This document shows, in pieces, positions 12,336 to 26,400 of a DNA stretch of 64,000 nt (position 1 is the stretch's first letter; each line of letters begins with the position of its first letter). A program made the position numbers and the translations under genes. Below the pieces are notes generated by a model. It saw nothing but the letters and a program-made list of their open reading frames with translations, searched no databases and was not told the DNA's origin. The stretch comes from Escallonia rubra (Eukaryota; Streptophyta; Magnoliopsida; Escalloniales; Escalloniaceae): assembly GCA_033065855.1 (NCBI GenBank), contig JAVXUO010002106.1, positions 333,712 through 397,711 on the forward strand, written 5' to 3'.

Positions 12336-13736
12336 TCTCCTCTCCTCCAGTTTTAGGCTCCTTTGCCAACGTTTTCTGGGTTGTGTTGTTTGTCACTTTG
12401 TTGTCTTTCTCATGGGTGCTTGGGCGTGCGTCCACCAACAGACATCTCGTGCTTTGCTTGTGGACCTGGATCATGAGATGTTACCATCTTTGCTTTTGTC
12501 TTTCCTTCTATCTTGTCTGCGAAGTGCTTTTCTTATCCTATGTCCAAAATGCAACATATTATGTCGCTTAATATCGGGTAGACCTGACAAATAGGTAGCC
12601 GAGTCCGCTCGTAGATTATAACTGCTTATCGCGGGTACGAATAGAATTTAAGCAAATTCTATAATTAGCATTAGTTTGGACTCATGACCAACCAACATTA
12701 GGTTGCATATCCCTGCGAATAATTCAGAGTTTATGTATCTAATATTTATTTTGTAAGCAACAGTACAATACACAGTCATACACATAAACAATACAAACAC
12801 ACAGACTACAGACACGCGCGCACTCACATATTCACATGACACAGAAGCGTGAACGCACACTAGCATAGAAGAAACAACCCAAACAAAACTGACGCACACA
12901 TGGACAGACACATACACAAAGAGTAAACTACACACACATAACAAACGTGTAAACACAAAGGAGCAATCACACACATAGACACGGACAAACACGCATACAC
13001 GCATACCTAGAAGAGGCGGTGGGCTATCATAGTGGCTTGCTTAAAATGACTGAGGTAAAAAGTAAAAATCTTAAGGATAATTTACCCGCAAGTATGTCCA
13101 TGCCCGACTCGCTCTTACTTGGCCTGCGCTAGTACAAGCGAACTCAAAAATTTATGCATTGACAAAATAAATGCCCAGTATATGAATAGTGGGTTTTGCC
13201 AGATCTAACCAGGTCTGCATATGTGAAATTTGCTAAGAATAGGGGTTGGAAGTTTGTAACGATATCTCCATTCCCTTTAAGCTTTTCCATTTTTTTGGAG
13301 GATGAGAATTGCCTCTCCCTGTAAGCTTTTCCAAAATGTTCAGGAAATTACCAAAAAAAAAAGGAGGATTTCCAAGCAGAAGGAGCGCGCAGAGAGATAG
13401 AGAGAGAGAGAGATGGTGTCAAAATATATATATTTGCGGCCAAGTAATGTTATATGAAGGTGGAAGAACCAAACTAAGAGAGAGATGGCGAGATGGTGTC
13501 AAAAAATATATTTGCAGCTAAGTGATGTTTCCCAAAGGCGGAAGAACCAAACTACGTACAGATGCTTCGGAGGAGTTCCAGATATTTTTCAGCAAAAAGA
13601 GAGAATTTGGCTTTCAAAAGCTCAAAATTCGGACTCGTTGACCCACGTACTAAGAACTGGACTTCAAGCGCTCTTGTTTTCTCTTTCCATGCTGAGAAAA
13701 ATCAATCCTTCTGCTAGACATCTGAACTCTGATTTC
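12336..13736. other. Intergenic region between convergent VIT1 and HSFA8
   Basis: It holds the two 3' ends. A CA-rich low-complexity tract runs over about 12760-12990. A direct duplication of roughly 80 bp lies at about 13408-13556, with landmarks GAGATGGTGTCAAAA and GGAAGAACCAAACTA in both copies. No gene is seen. Confidence 0.6.
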
Positions 13737-16700
13737 TCACATCTCCATTACATCGGTAAAATTTTCAGTATCAAGCATATAATCGTCATCTTTATATGTC
13801 AACGGACTAGATAAAAGCTTATCCAGCATACCATCGGCATCGGGAAGATCAGTCAGAACAAGCGGGTCACCATGTTCCGAAGAAGCTTTTTCTTCATTCC
13901 TCGGGCCTCGCATGAAATCGATATTAAAAAGATCTTTCAACTCATCCGAAGAAAAACTCAACTCCATCAACTTTTCAGAATTCGAAGTTGGTTCTGGAGA
14001 TTCATCTACCAAAGGCTGATACCTAACTATCACCCCATCAGAAGGAACTGATCTTTTATCCATTGGACCAGACATTAACTCCACATCACAAGAATCTTTG
14101 TAAGTATCAGAAGAATCATCCGATTCAATGGATTTTTCAGATTTGGAAGATGGGATGCATGTAGACTCTGGTGATTCGTCGATGGATGGCTGATATGGTA
14201 CTATCATCCTATCAGAAGGTACTAGTTCACGATCTTCCGTAACTCGTTTCAGTATTTTCCTACCAGATTCAGCCCTGCGCCAATTAGTTTCTTTTGGCTG
14301 TATTAACTGAACAAAGAACCCTGGGTTTTGCATGGCCATCACTATAAATGAAAGCATCTGCTGTTGATTTTCCTCCATACCTTGTAGTTTCCCTCTAAGC
14401 GATAACAGCTCACCCTGTGAGGTTTCTTGGTGCTGCCTCAGTTTAACCAGCTCCTGCATGAGTGTGTTCTTATCGATCTGAAGAGACTCAACTTCCTTTC
14501 TCAGCCCATCATTCCTACTTGCTTCAAGCACACTGACGTCTTTGGCTTTTTGCTCCAAAGATCTCTGCTGAACCGGGACCTGCTGAGACTTTTTCCTGGT
14601 GATATTCTTCAACAAATGCTTCTGTCCTTTGACAAAACCCTCACAAGCAAATTCCCAGCGATCAGTTTCAATTTTTCTGAAACCCTGAAACCAACAAGGG
14701 TTAGTGACTAGTTAATCAAACTGCAGTACAGAAACGTTAAAATAAAAAAAGAAGGAAATTTCCGAAGTTAAAAAACACTTCAGATTAGCAATGAATCACG
14801 ACATAGCTATCTGTAACGGCCTGGCGTGTATCCATGTATCCACATTCCTAAGAACTCGAGTACAAATGACTAAACGTCTAAATCCAAAAGTTGACATTCT
14901 ATTAGCGAACTTTACAATAGGTTGTCAAAGTATTCGATTAAGCACAGTTAGTCCTTCTATCCAAGTCAATTCAATGGAGCTGTTAAGTGGCTCCATGTTC
15001 TTGGCACATGCAAAGTTGACAGGTATTACCGTTTCCTGAATATATCATAACAATTGCTTACTTAAATGGTTTATCAGAATCAGATGAAGTCCTTAACAGA
15101 AAATCTATAACTCTATAAGTTATCCGCTAAAAATAGTATAATAATTTTTTTATTTTTCCTCATGCCCTGCTGCCGTTGCGACTCAGAATTATTGTAAAGG
15201 AAGCAACCCAAGATCCAACCCTAACCAAAGACATCATGCCCCAACTAAGCCAAGAGGACTAGCATGAGGTTTGAAGACCATGATGCGAAGCTTCAGTGAT
15301 CTTCATAGCTCATAGTCATCAATCATCATCATCATCAGAAGCCATGGTTGGTTTCCCTTTGAAAATCAATTGTGCAGTTTTGACTCAATTAACTGTTTCC
15401 TTTTAACCTAATTTTAATTCATCTGTCCCATCCCCCCCCCCCCTCCCCCTCCCCTCCCCTAACTGATTAGATATAAGTTTAGGTGTAATGGAGGTGAGGT
15501 GAGGAGAGGAAGGAGGCCTTTTCCAGGGGCGATGACAGTGATGGTGATAGGAGGCGGTGAGAGGTAAGGATGTTCGGTTTCTTCACCAAAGGTTTTTGCA
15601 CCAAGGACTGTTTACAAAATGGTCACATGCCCTGCACACGGGGGCTTTAAACGTCTCCCTCAAACCAACTTAGATGAAAGGAGAAATAGTGTAAAATGTA
15701 GATAATTTAAAAACCAACTATGAGATCAGGTAATAGTTTAATGCAATTTGGGTACTTAACGACAATGCAGATAACACCTAGGGAAAATTACAAAAAAGTG
15801 GGTATTGGGGTTAAAAATTAGTGGAAGGTGGTTTCTTTTTGTAAAATTAAGAAAAAGTGGATTATCTTTTGAAAAATTTTGAACAATGGGGGGACTTAAA
15901 AAAAAATGGGTTTTTTCAAAACTTCATCTTTTGTTTACCCAAAATACCCCTCCCCCATCTTCCCTTCCAAATCAGACAAACACATACACATAAAGTAAAC
16001 CACGTTTTCGACTTTAAGTAGAAAACGTGGTTTGAAACCGCGACTTTAAAGTAGAAATCGCGGTTTTAAACAACGTTTTTAGTATATATATATGTTTTCC
16101 ATTTTTAATTACGCAGAAAATGAAAAAAAAATGAAAACATGGCTCTGAACCACGTTTTCTACTTAAAGTCGTGGTTCTAAACCGCGATTTCTACTTTAAA
16201 GTCGTGGTTCCAAACCGCGATTTCTACTTTAAAGTCGCGGTTTGAAACTACGATTTTACTTTAAATCTGATTTTGAGGGGAAGATGGGGAGGGGTACTTT
16301 GGGTAGACAAAAAATGAGGAGTTGAAAAAACCCATTTTTTCTCAACCCCCTCCCTTGTTCAAAAATTCCAAAAAGTAACCCCCTCTTTTCTTAAGTTTTC
16401 AAAACAAACCCACCTTTTATAAAGTTTTAACCCCAAAACCCACTTTTTTGTAATTTTCCCTAACACCTAAGGTGTATAAAAGACTTAGGAATATAAGTCG
16501 AATAATTCACAACATTCCAGAAAGTAACTTCCTTCGTATCTACCCTTCCTCATAATAGGAATGCTACCCAGAGATCTGGTCTTGTGGAACATTTAGGCAC
16601 CGATTGACTAGTGCTTCTATTGCCCAAATTCATTTTCAAATTTATTCCAAGAACAAATGATTGCTTGCTAAAGTGTTTTTGAAAGCGTTTCCGAGGACAG

Positions 16701-19024
16701 TTATCCATAACAATTTTTTATCCCAGGCATAGACAAAAAAACACCTGTCAAATGTGCTAACTGAAATTCTCAGTCAGCAAAAGACTATTTTCAAAACTGT
16801 GAAATATAAATAGGCAACAGAAACACTTGCCAATGCGACTTAGTTGCATACCTTAACAGAAATTATGATACACTTAGTTGAGGTAATTACACAGTTGGAA
16901 GTAAGCTACAGCTACATCCTCAGAATTACAAAATCTTTGTAGAGTTACCTTCCATTTGGGATATTGTATGTCATCCCTGAAATTTGGGTTCTCGTACCTA
17001 CCCCTACCTCCCTGTGGCGGACAGCTATGCAAATTCATATTCTACGTGATCCAACCACCCACCCACCAACACCACTCCCTCAATTCTTCTCCCTCCTCCT
17101 TTCCAGCCACTAACACTGTCCTTTTTGTCAGCGTACAAGTGCACAGATTGCAAAGCATCTCAATGGATTGAAAAGCCTTCCAACAGTTAATCAAAAGGTT
17201 AGTGACAGTTGGGAACTATGTCTGGTGGTGGAGCTTCTTTAACAAAATCCAGATTTAAAAAGGTAAGGAATCATATCAAGACCATTACAGATGTTCAAAA
17301 GTGCTGGAATGCCGCCTAAAGGTAAGACTGATGAAAGATATGCGAGGTCGACCGCGAACGTGTTACCCTAATGCATTGCAAAAAACCAACATCTTACTTT
17401 GCAGCCATGCAGATAATTTTGAAGAGTGAGTTGCAACATCAAGGGGCTTAACTTGAAACTGACAAATTCCTCAAAGCGCCTTAAATAATGAAATACTGAA
17501 TCATTGGGAGTTCCAAATCACATGGATCTACTAAAGAAGGAGAAGAGGAAACAATGGAAGAAACTTAATGTTTGAAGTTGCCACTTGGTATAGTGCACTA
17601 AGCCTGTGACCTCTCTCACTTGATGTTTTCGGTAATTTTCTAAGGGAGCTTATCTAGAAAGTTGGCGATCAACATAAAACATAGTCTAATGCGATGAACA
17701 TGAATTCAAAGAATTATGCATAATACGGGGGCATTCCCTTTACATTGAACCTAAACTTGAGTGTTTGGAAAGATGGGCAAGAAGCTATGTGTCGGCGCCC
17801 AGATGAGATGACAAGAGAGCAAAATTCCCACGCCACACTGTACAATGCTGGTAAAGACGTTAGTCCGGAATCATAGACTTATGTTAGGTAGTTGGAACTT
17901 AGTTTGTAATTGGGTAAGCTGAGAGTAAACATAACGTCTTCAGGAGACTAAGTGATTAGGAGAAAAGTCTAGGGACTTAGAGGAAACAGATTATAACTTA
18001 TGGGAAACGGGGAAACCTACGAAATGATGTTGTAGATGTCAAGCAGAAGGGTGATAGAAGTAATGGGAGATGAGACTGCTAATAGAATCAACACATATGC
18101 CTCTTGGTAGGACGAGCAGACTATATCAAGAAGGAATTTTGGGAGGATAGGAATGGAGTTGTACAATGAATACCACGTTAGTAGACGTCTATAGGAGTAG
18201 TTTAAATCGGCATGTCGGAAGAATTAGTGGAGGCATTGAGAGGGTACACTGAGGATTTGGTTTTGGAAAGAGAAATGATTTAGGAGAAGACATCCCAGAC
18301 TTCACAGCGGCGTTTTATTTGAAGATAGCAAGTACCTTTCTAAAGAAAAGACACTCGCATTATATTACCTTTGGTAGTGAGTCTCATTGTGGAAAGGTAG
18401 ATTACTTACTAGGTAAAGAAACTTCGTGGTGGAAACAAAAGGTCCACAAAGGTTATGTTGAAAGGGAGTTTCATGAAGGAAGCAAATAAGGCAATAAGAG
18501 AGGCTAGAGGTAGGGTGAAAAAGGGATCTACAAGCTAGCTAGGGTAAGAAAAAGGTTGCAACAAAGACTTGTAACACATGAAGTGTACCAAGGCCAAGAA
18601 TCAAAGGCTACTGGTTTAATGGAGAAACCGAAGATAATTTAGGAGAACTCGATGATTCTTTTGACAATACTAATCAAAGGTTGGTTTATAGAACTAGAAC
18701 ATCTAAGGTGAAGGAAGCTTTAAAAATGGTGAAAACAGGAAAGTTGTTGGTCCACATGGTATTCCTATTGAGGTTTGTGATGTGGGCATAGATAGGTTGA
18801 TGTTGATTAAGTTAGTTTCTTAATGGTAAATTGAACTAAAACTCCTGAGGTTCACACCCGGTTCTCACCTAATACCCTGAGGTTTCAATTTAGACTTCTA
18901 ACATCCCAGTGTTGAGAATTGGTTCCGATTGGATTGAAAATCGTATTTCCGTATCAAAAGAGGTGGACAGCCGTCCACCTTGAGGGTCCACCTTGAGGGG
19001 CATTTTGGGTAACCAATATTTGGT

Positions 19025-19070
<46 letters not shown>

Positions 19071-20408
19071 ACACACACTGAAGCACAGATCCACCCACAA
19101 TGGTGCCCCCCTTCCCACCACAAACGCCGCCCTCTCACCACCCCCTAATCACCCCCACACACCCCCAGCATCCCCGCAATCACACAGTGCACTTTTCACA
19201 CACACACACACTATCACAGGCACAATTGCCCAACACACCTCACAACCGTAAACATACCCACACACACACCGCAACACACGCGCGCTACACAGAGTCACGT
19301 ACTATGCATACATGCACTACACGTGCGCACACACGCACACAGTGTATGGCTCTGTGTGTGTGTGGTGTGTGTGTGTGTGTTACAGTCTGCCGCACTGAAA
19401 CCCATTTTGATGAAGACGGGGCTTGTGTCTTTTTATGTGTGCAATTTGCAGAGGAAGACCAACACAAGAATCACCATAGCCCACCACCACCACCGGTGAC
19501 ACACCCCACCTCCTTCCAATAACCAACCCCTTACCACCCCCACCCTAGCGTGTGTTTTGTGTGTCTGGTGTATGCGTGTGTTCTATCACTTCTGTGTGTT
19601 TGGTGGGTTGGGGTATTGGTGCGAAGGTGTGTGCATTTGTTCAGTGTGTGTAGTGGGTGCCTCTGTGTGTGCGTGTGTGTGAGCGCGCGTGTTACAGCTG
19701 CGTATGGCTGCGTGTGTGTGCATGTGTGTGTGTGTATATACCGAATGAGCGCGATCCTGTCCATGGTTCTCGGGAGCCGTCAAATTTTGGCATAACCTAT
19801 CTGAGAAGAAAGGCTCTTTTAGAGAGTGGAACCATGCACGGATTTCGGGACATTGACTTCATCGTGTGGACTAATCGATTTCCTTATCAATATATCAATA
19901 TGGGGTCAGCGGGGCCTTCAAGCATCTGAAATGCGCCGGGGTTGTACGGCTTTTGGGGCGGGAGTGCTTGGTCTCTGGGGTTTCCTTTCCCCAACCAATT
20001 CAGTTGTGTCAGCCGGTTTAACATTTTGTTATGAGCTGGCTAGACAAGATGCTTAGCCAGAAGCAACGAAGGTAATGCAATAGGGAAGGCCGCAAGCAAG
20101 AACGGCTGAGATGTCAGCATGTTAAAACTGAATGGAGTCGACCCACAACAAACGAAGGGGAAAAGCTTGCTTTGCTTGCTGTAGCCCTGTGTGAGTGCGT
20201 GTGTACATCGTGTGTGGGGCTGTGCAGTGTGTGTCGGTGTGTGTGTGTCAGCCATGTATGGTCGCGTGTGTATGTGCGTGTGCGTGTCTATATAGTGTGT
20301 GAGTGCACCATGTGATCAAGGGGATTCTGGGAGGGTGCGTATTTAGGGGGATGGTGTGGTGGGGGGAGGAGGGGGGCAGCACCGTGTGTGGGTGGGTCTG
20401 TGTTTCAA

Positions 20409-20445
<37 letters not shown>

Positions 20446-23400
20446 CCACCAAATATTGGTTACCCAAAATGCCCCTCAAGGTGGAAGGCCATCCGCCTCT
20501 TTTTAAATCGAAAAAACATTTTGGGTCCAATTGGAACCGGTCCTCAATGCTGGGGTGTTAATTGTTTAAATTGAAACCTCAAGGTCTTAGGTGAGAACCG
20601 GGTGTAATCCTCAGGGATTTAGTGCAATTTACCCTTTTCTTAAATACTAAGAAAATGCCCGAGGAGGAACAATATTTTGATACGTACATATAAGAATAAA
20701 GAGATGCCCAAAGTTATATAACAACTAAAGAGGGATCAAGCTAATAATTGAATATAGACAAAGAAGGGTGACTGAAGTATCTTAAAATTAATTTAATTCA
20801 TGCCTGGCAGATCCAATATGAGAGCTATTTTCTTGATTAGACGATATATGGAGAGATCTAGAGATAAGAAAAAGGATCTTCCCATGGTGTTTAGAGGTCT
20901 CAGAAAAGAACACGACAAGGCATAGGAGAGTTATGTCATGGGCTCTAGAGAAGAATGGAGTGCCAACCAATATCTGATTCAGGATATGAAGAGCGGATCG
21001 ACTCCTAGCATAAGAGCAACCAATCTAATGACTAGGGAGTTTCTAAAAGATAATTACAAATGCGCTTACCAAGGAAATTTGAGATGAGGTGCCATTGTGT
21101 ATGTTATTTAAGGATGACGTAAATTTAGGCTCAATTGCACTCTAGGCCTTATGTTTGCCAAAGAATTGCAACCAAAACCCCAAAGTTCACAACTCGACAC
21201 CCAAGACCCCACATTTTGCCATATGTTGCAATCTCAGGATTTACTAACGGGAGTCAATTGTTCCCTTACTTCTAAAGGGTATTTCTGTCTTTTAGGTTAT
21301 TATTTAAAGTTCTCTCACAAATTAAAATTTTCAAGCCACTTAGATGGCTGAGATCAAAGGAGAGGAAGGGTAAGATGGTAACTTCTCATTTCTTCCTTTT
21401 CCTTTCTCTTTTCTTCCTTTTCCTTTCTCTTTCTCCTTCTTCGCCTGCCCTAACCACACTGCCTCTACCTCGGTCCACCATGGTTGTGGCTCCTGCCGCC
21501 ACCACCACCGTTGATCGGCAGTTTTTCCTGCTTCGCCGCTCGGTTTCTCCTCCTCGCCACCTCTACAAGCTCCCCAAAATCACCAAACAACAAACTGTAA
21601 CACCCACACATACACAAACCGTAACACACATAACCTACACCCCGCAACGCGCGCGCACACAGAACGCACCGTAGCGCACGGACACAGAACCCACACCCCA
21701 TAACGCACACACTCACACACACCCAAAATTTGAGTTCACTTGATTGGTTTTACTCAACATGGGTCAATATTTAATTTGAATTTGTTTTTATTAGTTTTGC
21801 TCGGTGTCTGGGTTATTAGGTGGGTGTTAAGGGGTGTGGGCTCTGTGTGTGTGTGTGTGTGTGTGTGGACTACAGGTTGTGGGTTCTGTCTGGGTGTGTG
21901 TGTGTGTTTGGGGGGGAGGGTTGACGGGGGGTGGGTTCTACGTGTGCGCAGGTGTGTGGGTTGGTGGGTGTTACGGGGTTTGCGGAGGGGTTGTGGTGGT
22001 GAAGGGCAGGTTGTGGTGGAGGGGGCCGAGGTGATGAAGAAGTAAGTGGTGGTGGATGTGGATGTGGACGTGGACGAAGAAGGGTTAGGCCAAAGGGGAT
22101 TTGAAAAGACAAAAATATCCCCAACAACTAACGGATTCATTGACCACCATCAGTTAAATCATGAGATTGCAACGGACTGCAAACCTTGGGGTCTTGAGTC
22201 TCGAGTTGTAAAAGTTGGGGTTTTGGTTGCAATTTTTTGGCAAACACCGGGTTTACAGTGCAATTAAGCCTGAATTTAATTAGTGAGACTAGAGCAAGAC
22301 TAACCATTAGGTGAGAGTTGTCGAGCAGTACTTTAGAACCCCAAGGCCTTGGGTTAAGAAGAACCAAGACGGACTTCTTGGAATGCAGTTGTAGTAAAAC
22401 TAGGAGGAGGTCCTTGGGAGGAAGTAAATATAAATAGGCAACAAGTACCAATAATGCATAAGGAGGGGGGGACAGCCCCATACGACCAGAGCACATCGAT
22501 TACAGTAGAGACAACAGTCGGGCCAGCAATGCTGGAAAAATATTAAATTTAAATGAACAAGCAACTACAAGGAGTGGTAGGATAAAAAGGAAGGATTGGC
22601 AACTAGGTGGGCGTCGTGCTAATTGAGGAAAAGATGATGAAACATCGCTTAAGATAGCGCAGGCCTTTAGATGGCCCTATAAGAGGAGGTGATTTGTGCC
22701 CAAGTAGATGGGACAAGATGACGAAAGGGTAAACCGAAGATAACACGGGAGAAGTACTAACAAAAGACTTCATTGCTAAATTTATCTGAGAACGTGTGTG
22801 TTGATTGGAGGGAATGACCCAAACTAGTTTGGGACAGACATAGATGATGATGACCTTATCTAGAGTGAAAAGGACATTACAAATGTAAGCCAAGGAGAGA
22901 TAAAGGAGTGATGCAAGTGATAAGATTCTTCTAAAAAAGCTCCTGAAGCTAGGAAGAGTACCAGCCTTCCATGGTTGGAAAACTGCAAAGGTCAGTCAGT
23001 ATTAAGTCTTAAGTTTGTGTTACACAATCCTTCTAAGAAGATTGAAATTAGCCAGAAGCGAATCTCAAGCTGGTACAACATTATTTTTTTGTCATCTAAG
23101 GCCGGCCTGCAAGGACTTTGACAAGAAATAAATATGGAAAGGTTCAAAAAAGTAAATATGGAAAGGTTCACTCAAATGGGAGTTTTGGCCCACAAAACAA
23201 ATGCTCAAAACACATCAAATATATTGATTTATCGTTACTTGAAATAGAAGAACACCATCCATGGAGCTATTTAAGCAACTCTACAAGATCCAAATCATTC
23301 AACGTGGCGCTTTCCACATTTAATCACAAAAAGTCACGGTTTCGAAGTAGTATTGACATATCCAGCATACCACACTATATTTTTGCTCAAAAAACAGTAT

Positions 23401-26400
23401 AAGGCAATGCATATAATTACTCTTGGCTTTGGGATTATTGAACATGAAATCAACTTACGAAGATTTCGGGTAAGTACTGGATGTTACGCGTAAAAGCACA
23501 ACTTTCTAGCTGACACTACAAAACCCATGATATTTGTCCTTTATACTGTGTAATAACAGTTTGATGTACTCGTTTCTGACATAGATTTGATTGCCAGATC
23601 GACCCTATCAGTCAAGTTTGCTTAACCATTGCATGGGTTAGGTCATGTTTACCCCAATTCAGCACATAGCAAAATACAAGCTTAACTCTTATAGACAAAC
23701 CCTTTCTGAATTAATAAAGTCGCCTACAGTTGTTTAGGCCTTCTTTACTGTATGTATAATCAAATTAATTGAGAATTTACAAGTTCAATTCTCAGGTGTT
23801 GAAGCTTTGGAACTGAGAAGGGATCAATTATCGATCTCTGCTCAAGGATATTTACAGCTTTTACTCATTTTCCTCGAGCAGTGAAGCTCTGAAGGTAGAG
23901 GTATCAGGAATGACAGAGGGTCATGAATAACTCCTCGAAAATTCACTCATCAAAATATTGTCGTAATAAGAACAACTATGACCCCTAACTGACCATTGGT
24001 ACTCTGCTCCTTTCTTTGTAAAAACAGCAGGAGACAAGAAGTAGGAAAAAGAAAGGAAGAGATACAGAAACAATGGCAAATTATCTGCACAAATTTGAGT
24101 ACGTTGAAGTATAGACTCTACGTATCTATCCATATCACCCTACGCAATCCACTGAAAGTACCCAATTAAGTAAGCAAAACAGAAGAAGTGAAGGAAGCAA
24201 AACAAAAAAGAGAAAAACCAGAAAGCAGAGTGAGAGAAGGGATTGAATCGCTATAGTCAGTCTCTAGGGGTGCTCTGCATATTGGCTCAAGCACCCCAAC
24301 TTGTTGTTGCATACCATTAGAAGTGGAAAGGACTATGAAGCGTATTATTCTATCCTGGCATCAAGGAGTTAAATGGAATCTTTTTTTTTTTCCCCTTTAT
24401 AAATAAGCTTATAAGAAAGCAATTCCTTTGGAAGCAATTCAGCCGCAAACACATTTCTTCCCACATTATAAAGCTGTTGTTTACACTCCAAGAAACCAAT
24501 GCATTATAGAGGGTCATCCTCTGTCAATTTTATTATGGCATTATAAGGTTCCATTTAGAAAGTAAATATCCAGGAATTAGGTAGATGGTTGCTAGCCGTT
24601 TTTTCCCTCTTGTTTAAGCTTGTCAACTTCATGATCGCCAGCCATCATTTACTTGGCCAGATTTGATTCTAATTCATAGATTGAATTAGAAAGTGTCAAC
24701 GAGTCAATGCCTTACCTAAACCTATTAATTTTGAGGGAATTTTGACTATAGAGGTGTGACATGTCCGGTGAGGACCGGAGCAAAGAGGACAGAGCGAAAG
24801 AGAGAGTGTGGATACACGTAGTTAAAGTGGTTAAAGTGACACGTAAGCTTAGTACCAGTAATAGATAGACATCTAATGGAACTGTCTTAACATAGGACAT
24901 GGTGCCAAAAAAAAATCATGAGATCAACAATTGTTACAAGCACAAGAAGTTTTTTTGTAACATGCTTGCCCAGCTTTAAAATGTTTCCTACACAACCCGT
25001 AAATAGAATGATGGCCAGGAGGGTTGCTTTTCATCGAACATCTCTCAACTATGCTCATTCACACTCTTTCTACTGTTCTTTCGTTTTTGTCTTCGGTAAC
25101 CAAAGCCCAAGAATTCAGGAGAGATGACAAATGCTATGGACTAATTCACTCTCTCTTGTTCAACCAACAATGAAGAAAAAAAAATGTAATTCAAGTAAAC
25201 CAATGGCATGCAAACATGAAGATTCAAAGTTTAAAAAAAAAAGGTTGAAATGGTCCAAAACTATGGTCAACCATTTCTGGATATCTACTTTACAAAAGTA
25301 ACATTAAAGCAAGGTTCAGAAAAAATCAAAGAAAAGCACAAAGGAAAATTCCCACCTACCGAACCATTGGTACCAAACTGTTCTAGTCAAATTCATCAAT
25401 TCTCCAAGAATTATTGTCCCAGCCAAATATCTAGCCGTCGGCCCGTCGCCCATGCAACAAATGAAACCTCGCAGTGGAAGGCCACCACCATGAAAGCCGA
25501 TTAATATAGATGTTCTTGCAGGCTCCACAAAGGTTCTGACGTGGGCAGCAATCACAAGCTTGAGAGCAACCGATGGAATGACTAGTGAATTTCCAACTAT
25601 GTTCGAACTTCACCAACGGTCAGCTTTAAGCCCATTTCTTTTTACCTTGGTTATTGACAAGCTTGCCAAGAATCTTAAGGATAGAGTCCAGTGTTGTGCA
25701 TTATTAGCGGATGACATAGTTCTAGTCGATGAGACTAGAGAAAGACGAGGGTTAAGGTAGAGGTATGGAGAAGTACTTCTAGAATTCAAAGGATCTAGAT
25801 TAAGGAAGCCTAAAATTGAGTAATTTGAATGCAATTATAGCAAAACTAGGACGGCATCGGAGAATGGAGTTTATATTGATGGAGAACAAGTACTCACCAA
25901 ATACTATCTTTTGTATCTTGGATCACTAGCGCACACGGACAAAGAGATTGACGAGGATCTGGCCCATAGGATGAGAACAGTCTACTTCCAAGGTGTTGTG
26001 GGGAAATTTTACAGGACTGCAGTGAGACCAACAACATTTTATGGTTCAGAAGCGGGCGAACTAAGAAAAAATACATCCATAAGATGAGTGAAGCTGAAAT
26101 GCGAATGCTTATGATCGTGGCGTGTAAAGGATCGACCACCAAGTCACTCCTTCACCACCACCAACCCTGCTCCCCTCACCCCAAATCTCCATTGAACAAT
26201 CCCACTCCCAAACCCTCTCTCCCATCAGCCACTTATACTCTCCTTTATCTCTGAGGTACATAAATATTCTACATGTGCACAGAGCATGTGGGATTTATTA
26301 TTCTCCAACTTAGCTCAAAATTTTAGTGAAAAAAAGTAAGCATGTCACAACCACTTCTGTTGGTGGTAGAATATTCACACGGCTTCTTTAGCAAAGTGTA

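Larger units (their letters stand above)
17770..22900 (+). mobile_element. Degenerate LINE, split by two TIR elements
   Basis: LINE sequence occupies about 17770-18823, 20644-21127 and 22271-22900, all on the + strand. The first part carries endonuclease-like sequence and then KMVKTGKL-type reverse-transcriptase motifs (about 18700-18780). The second reads [20 protein letters not shown] and KKKDLPMVF at about 20797-20925. At the second break the frame reads LFKDD before the insert and resumes as ISETR after it, the equivalent of the polymerase LFADD site. The third part resembles the C-terminal region ([15 protein letters not shown]-like). Frame shifts and stops are frequent, so it is dead. 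Confidence 0.75.

Noticed and set aside
19100-19800. His/Thr- and Val/Cys-rich open frames
   Set aside because: They are translations of TG/CA microsatellites inside a TIR element.
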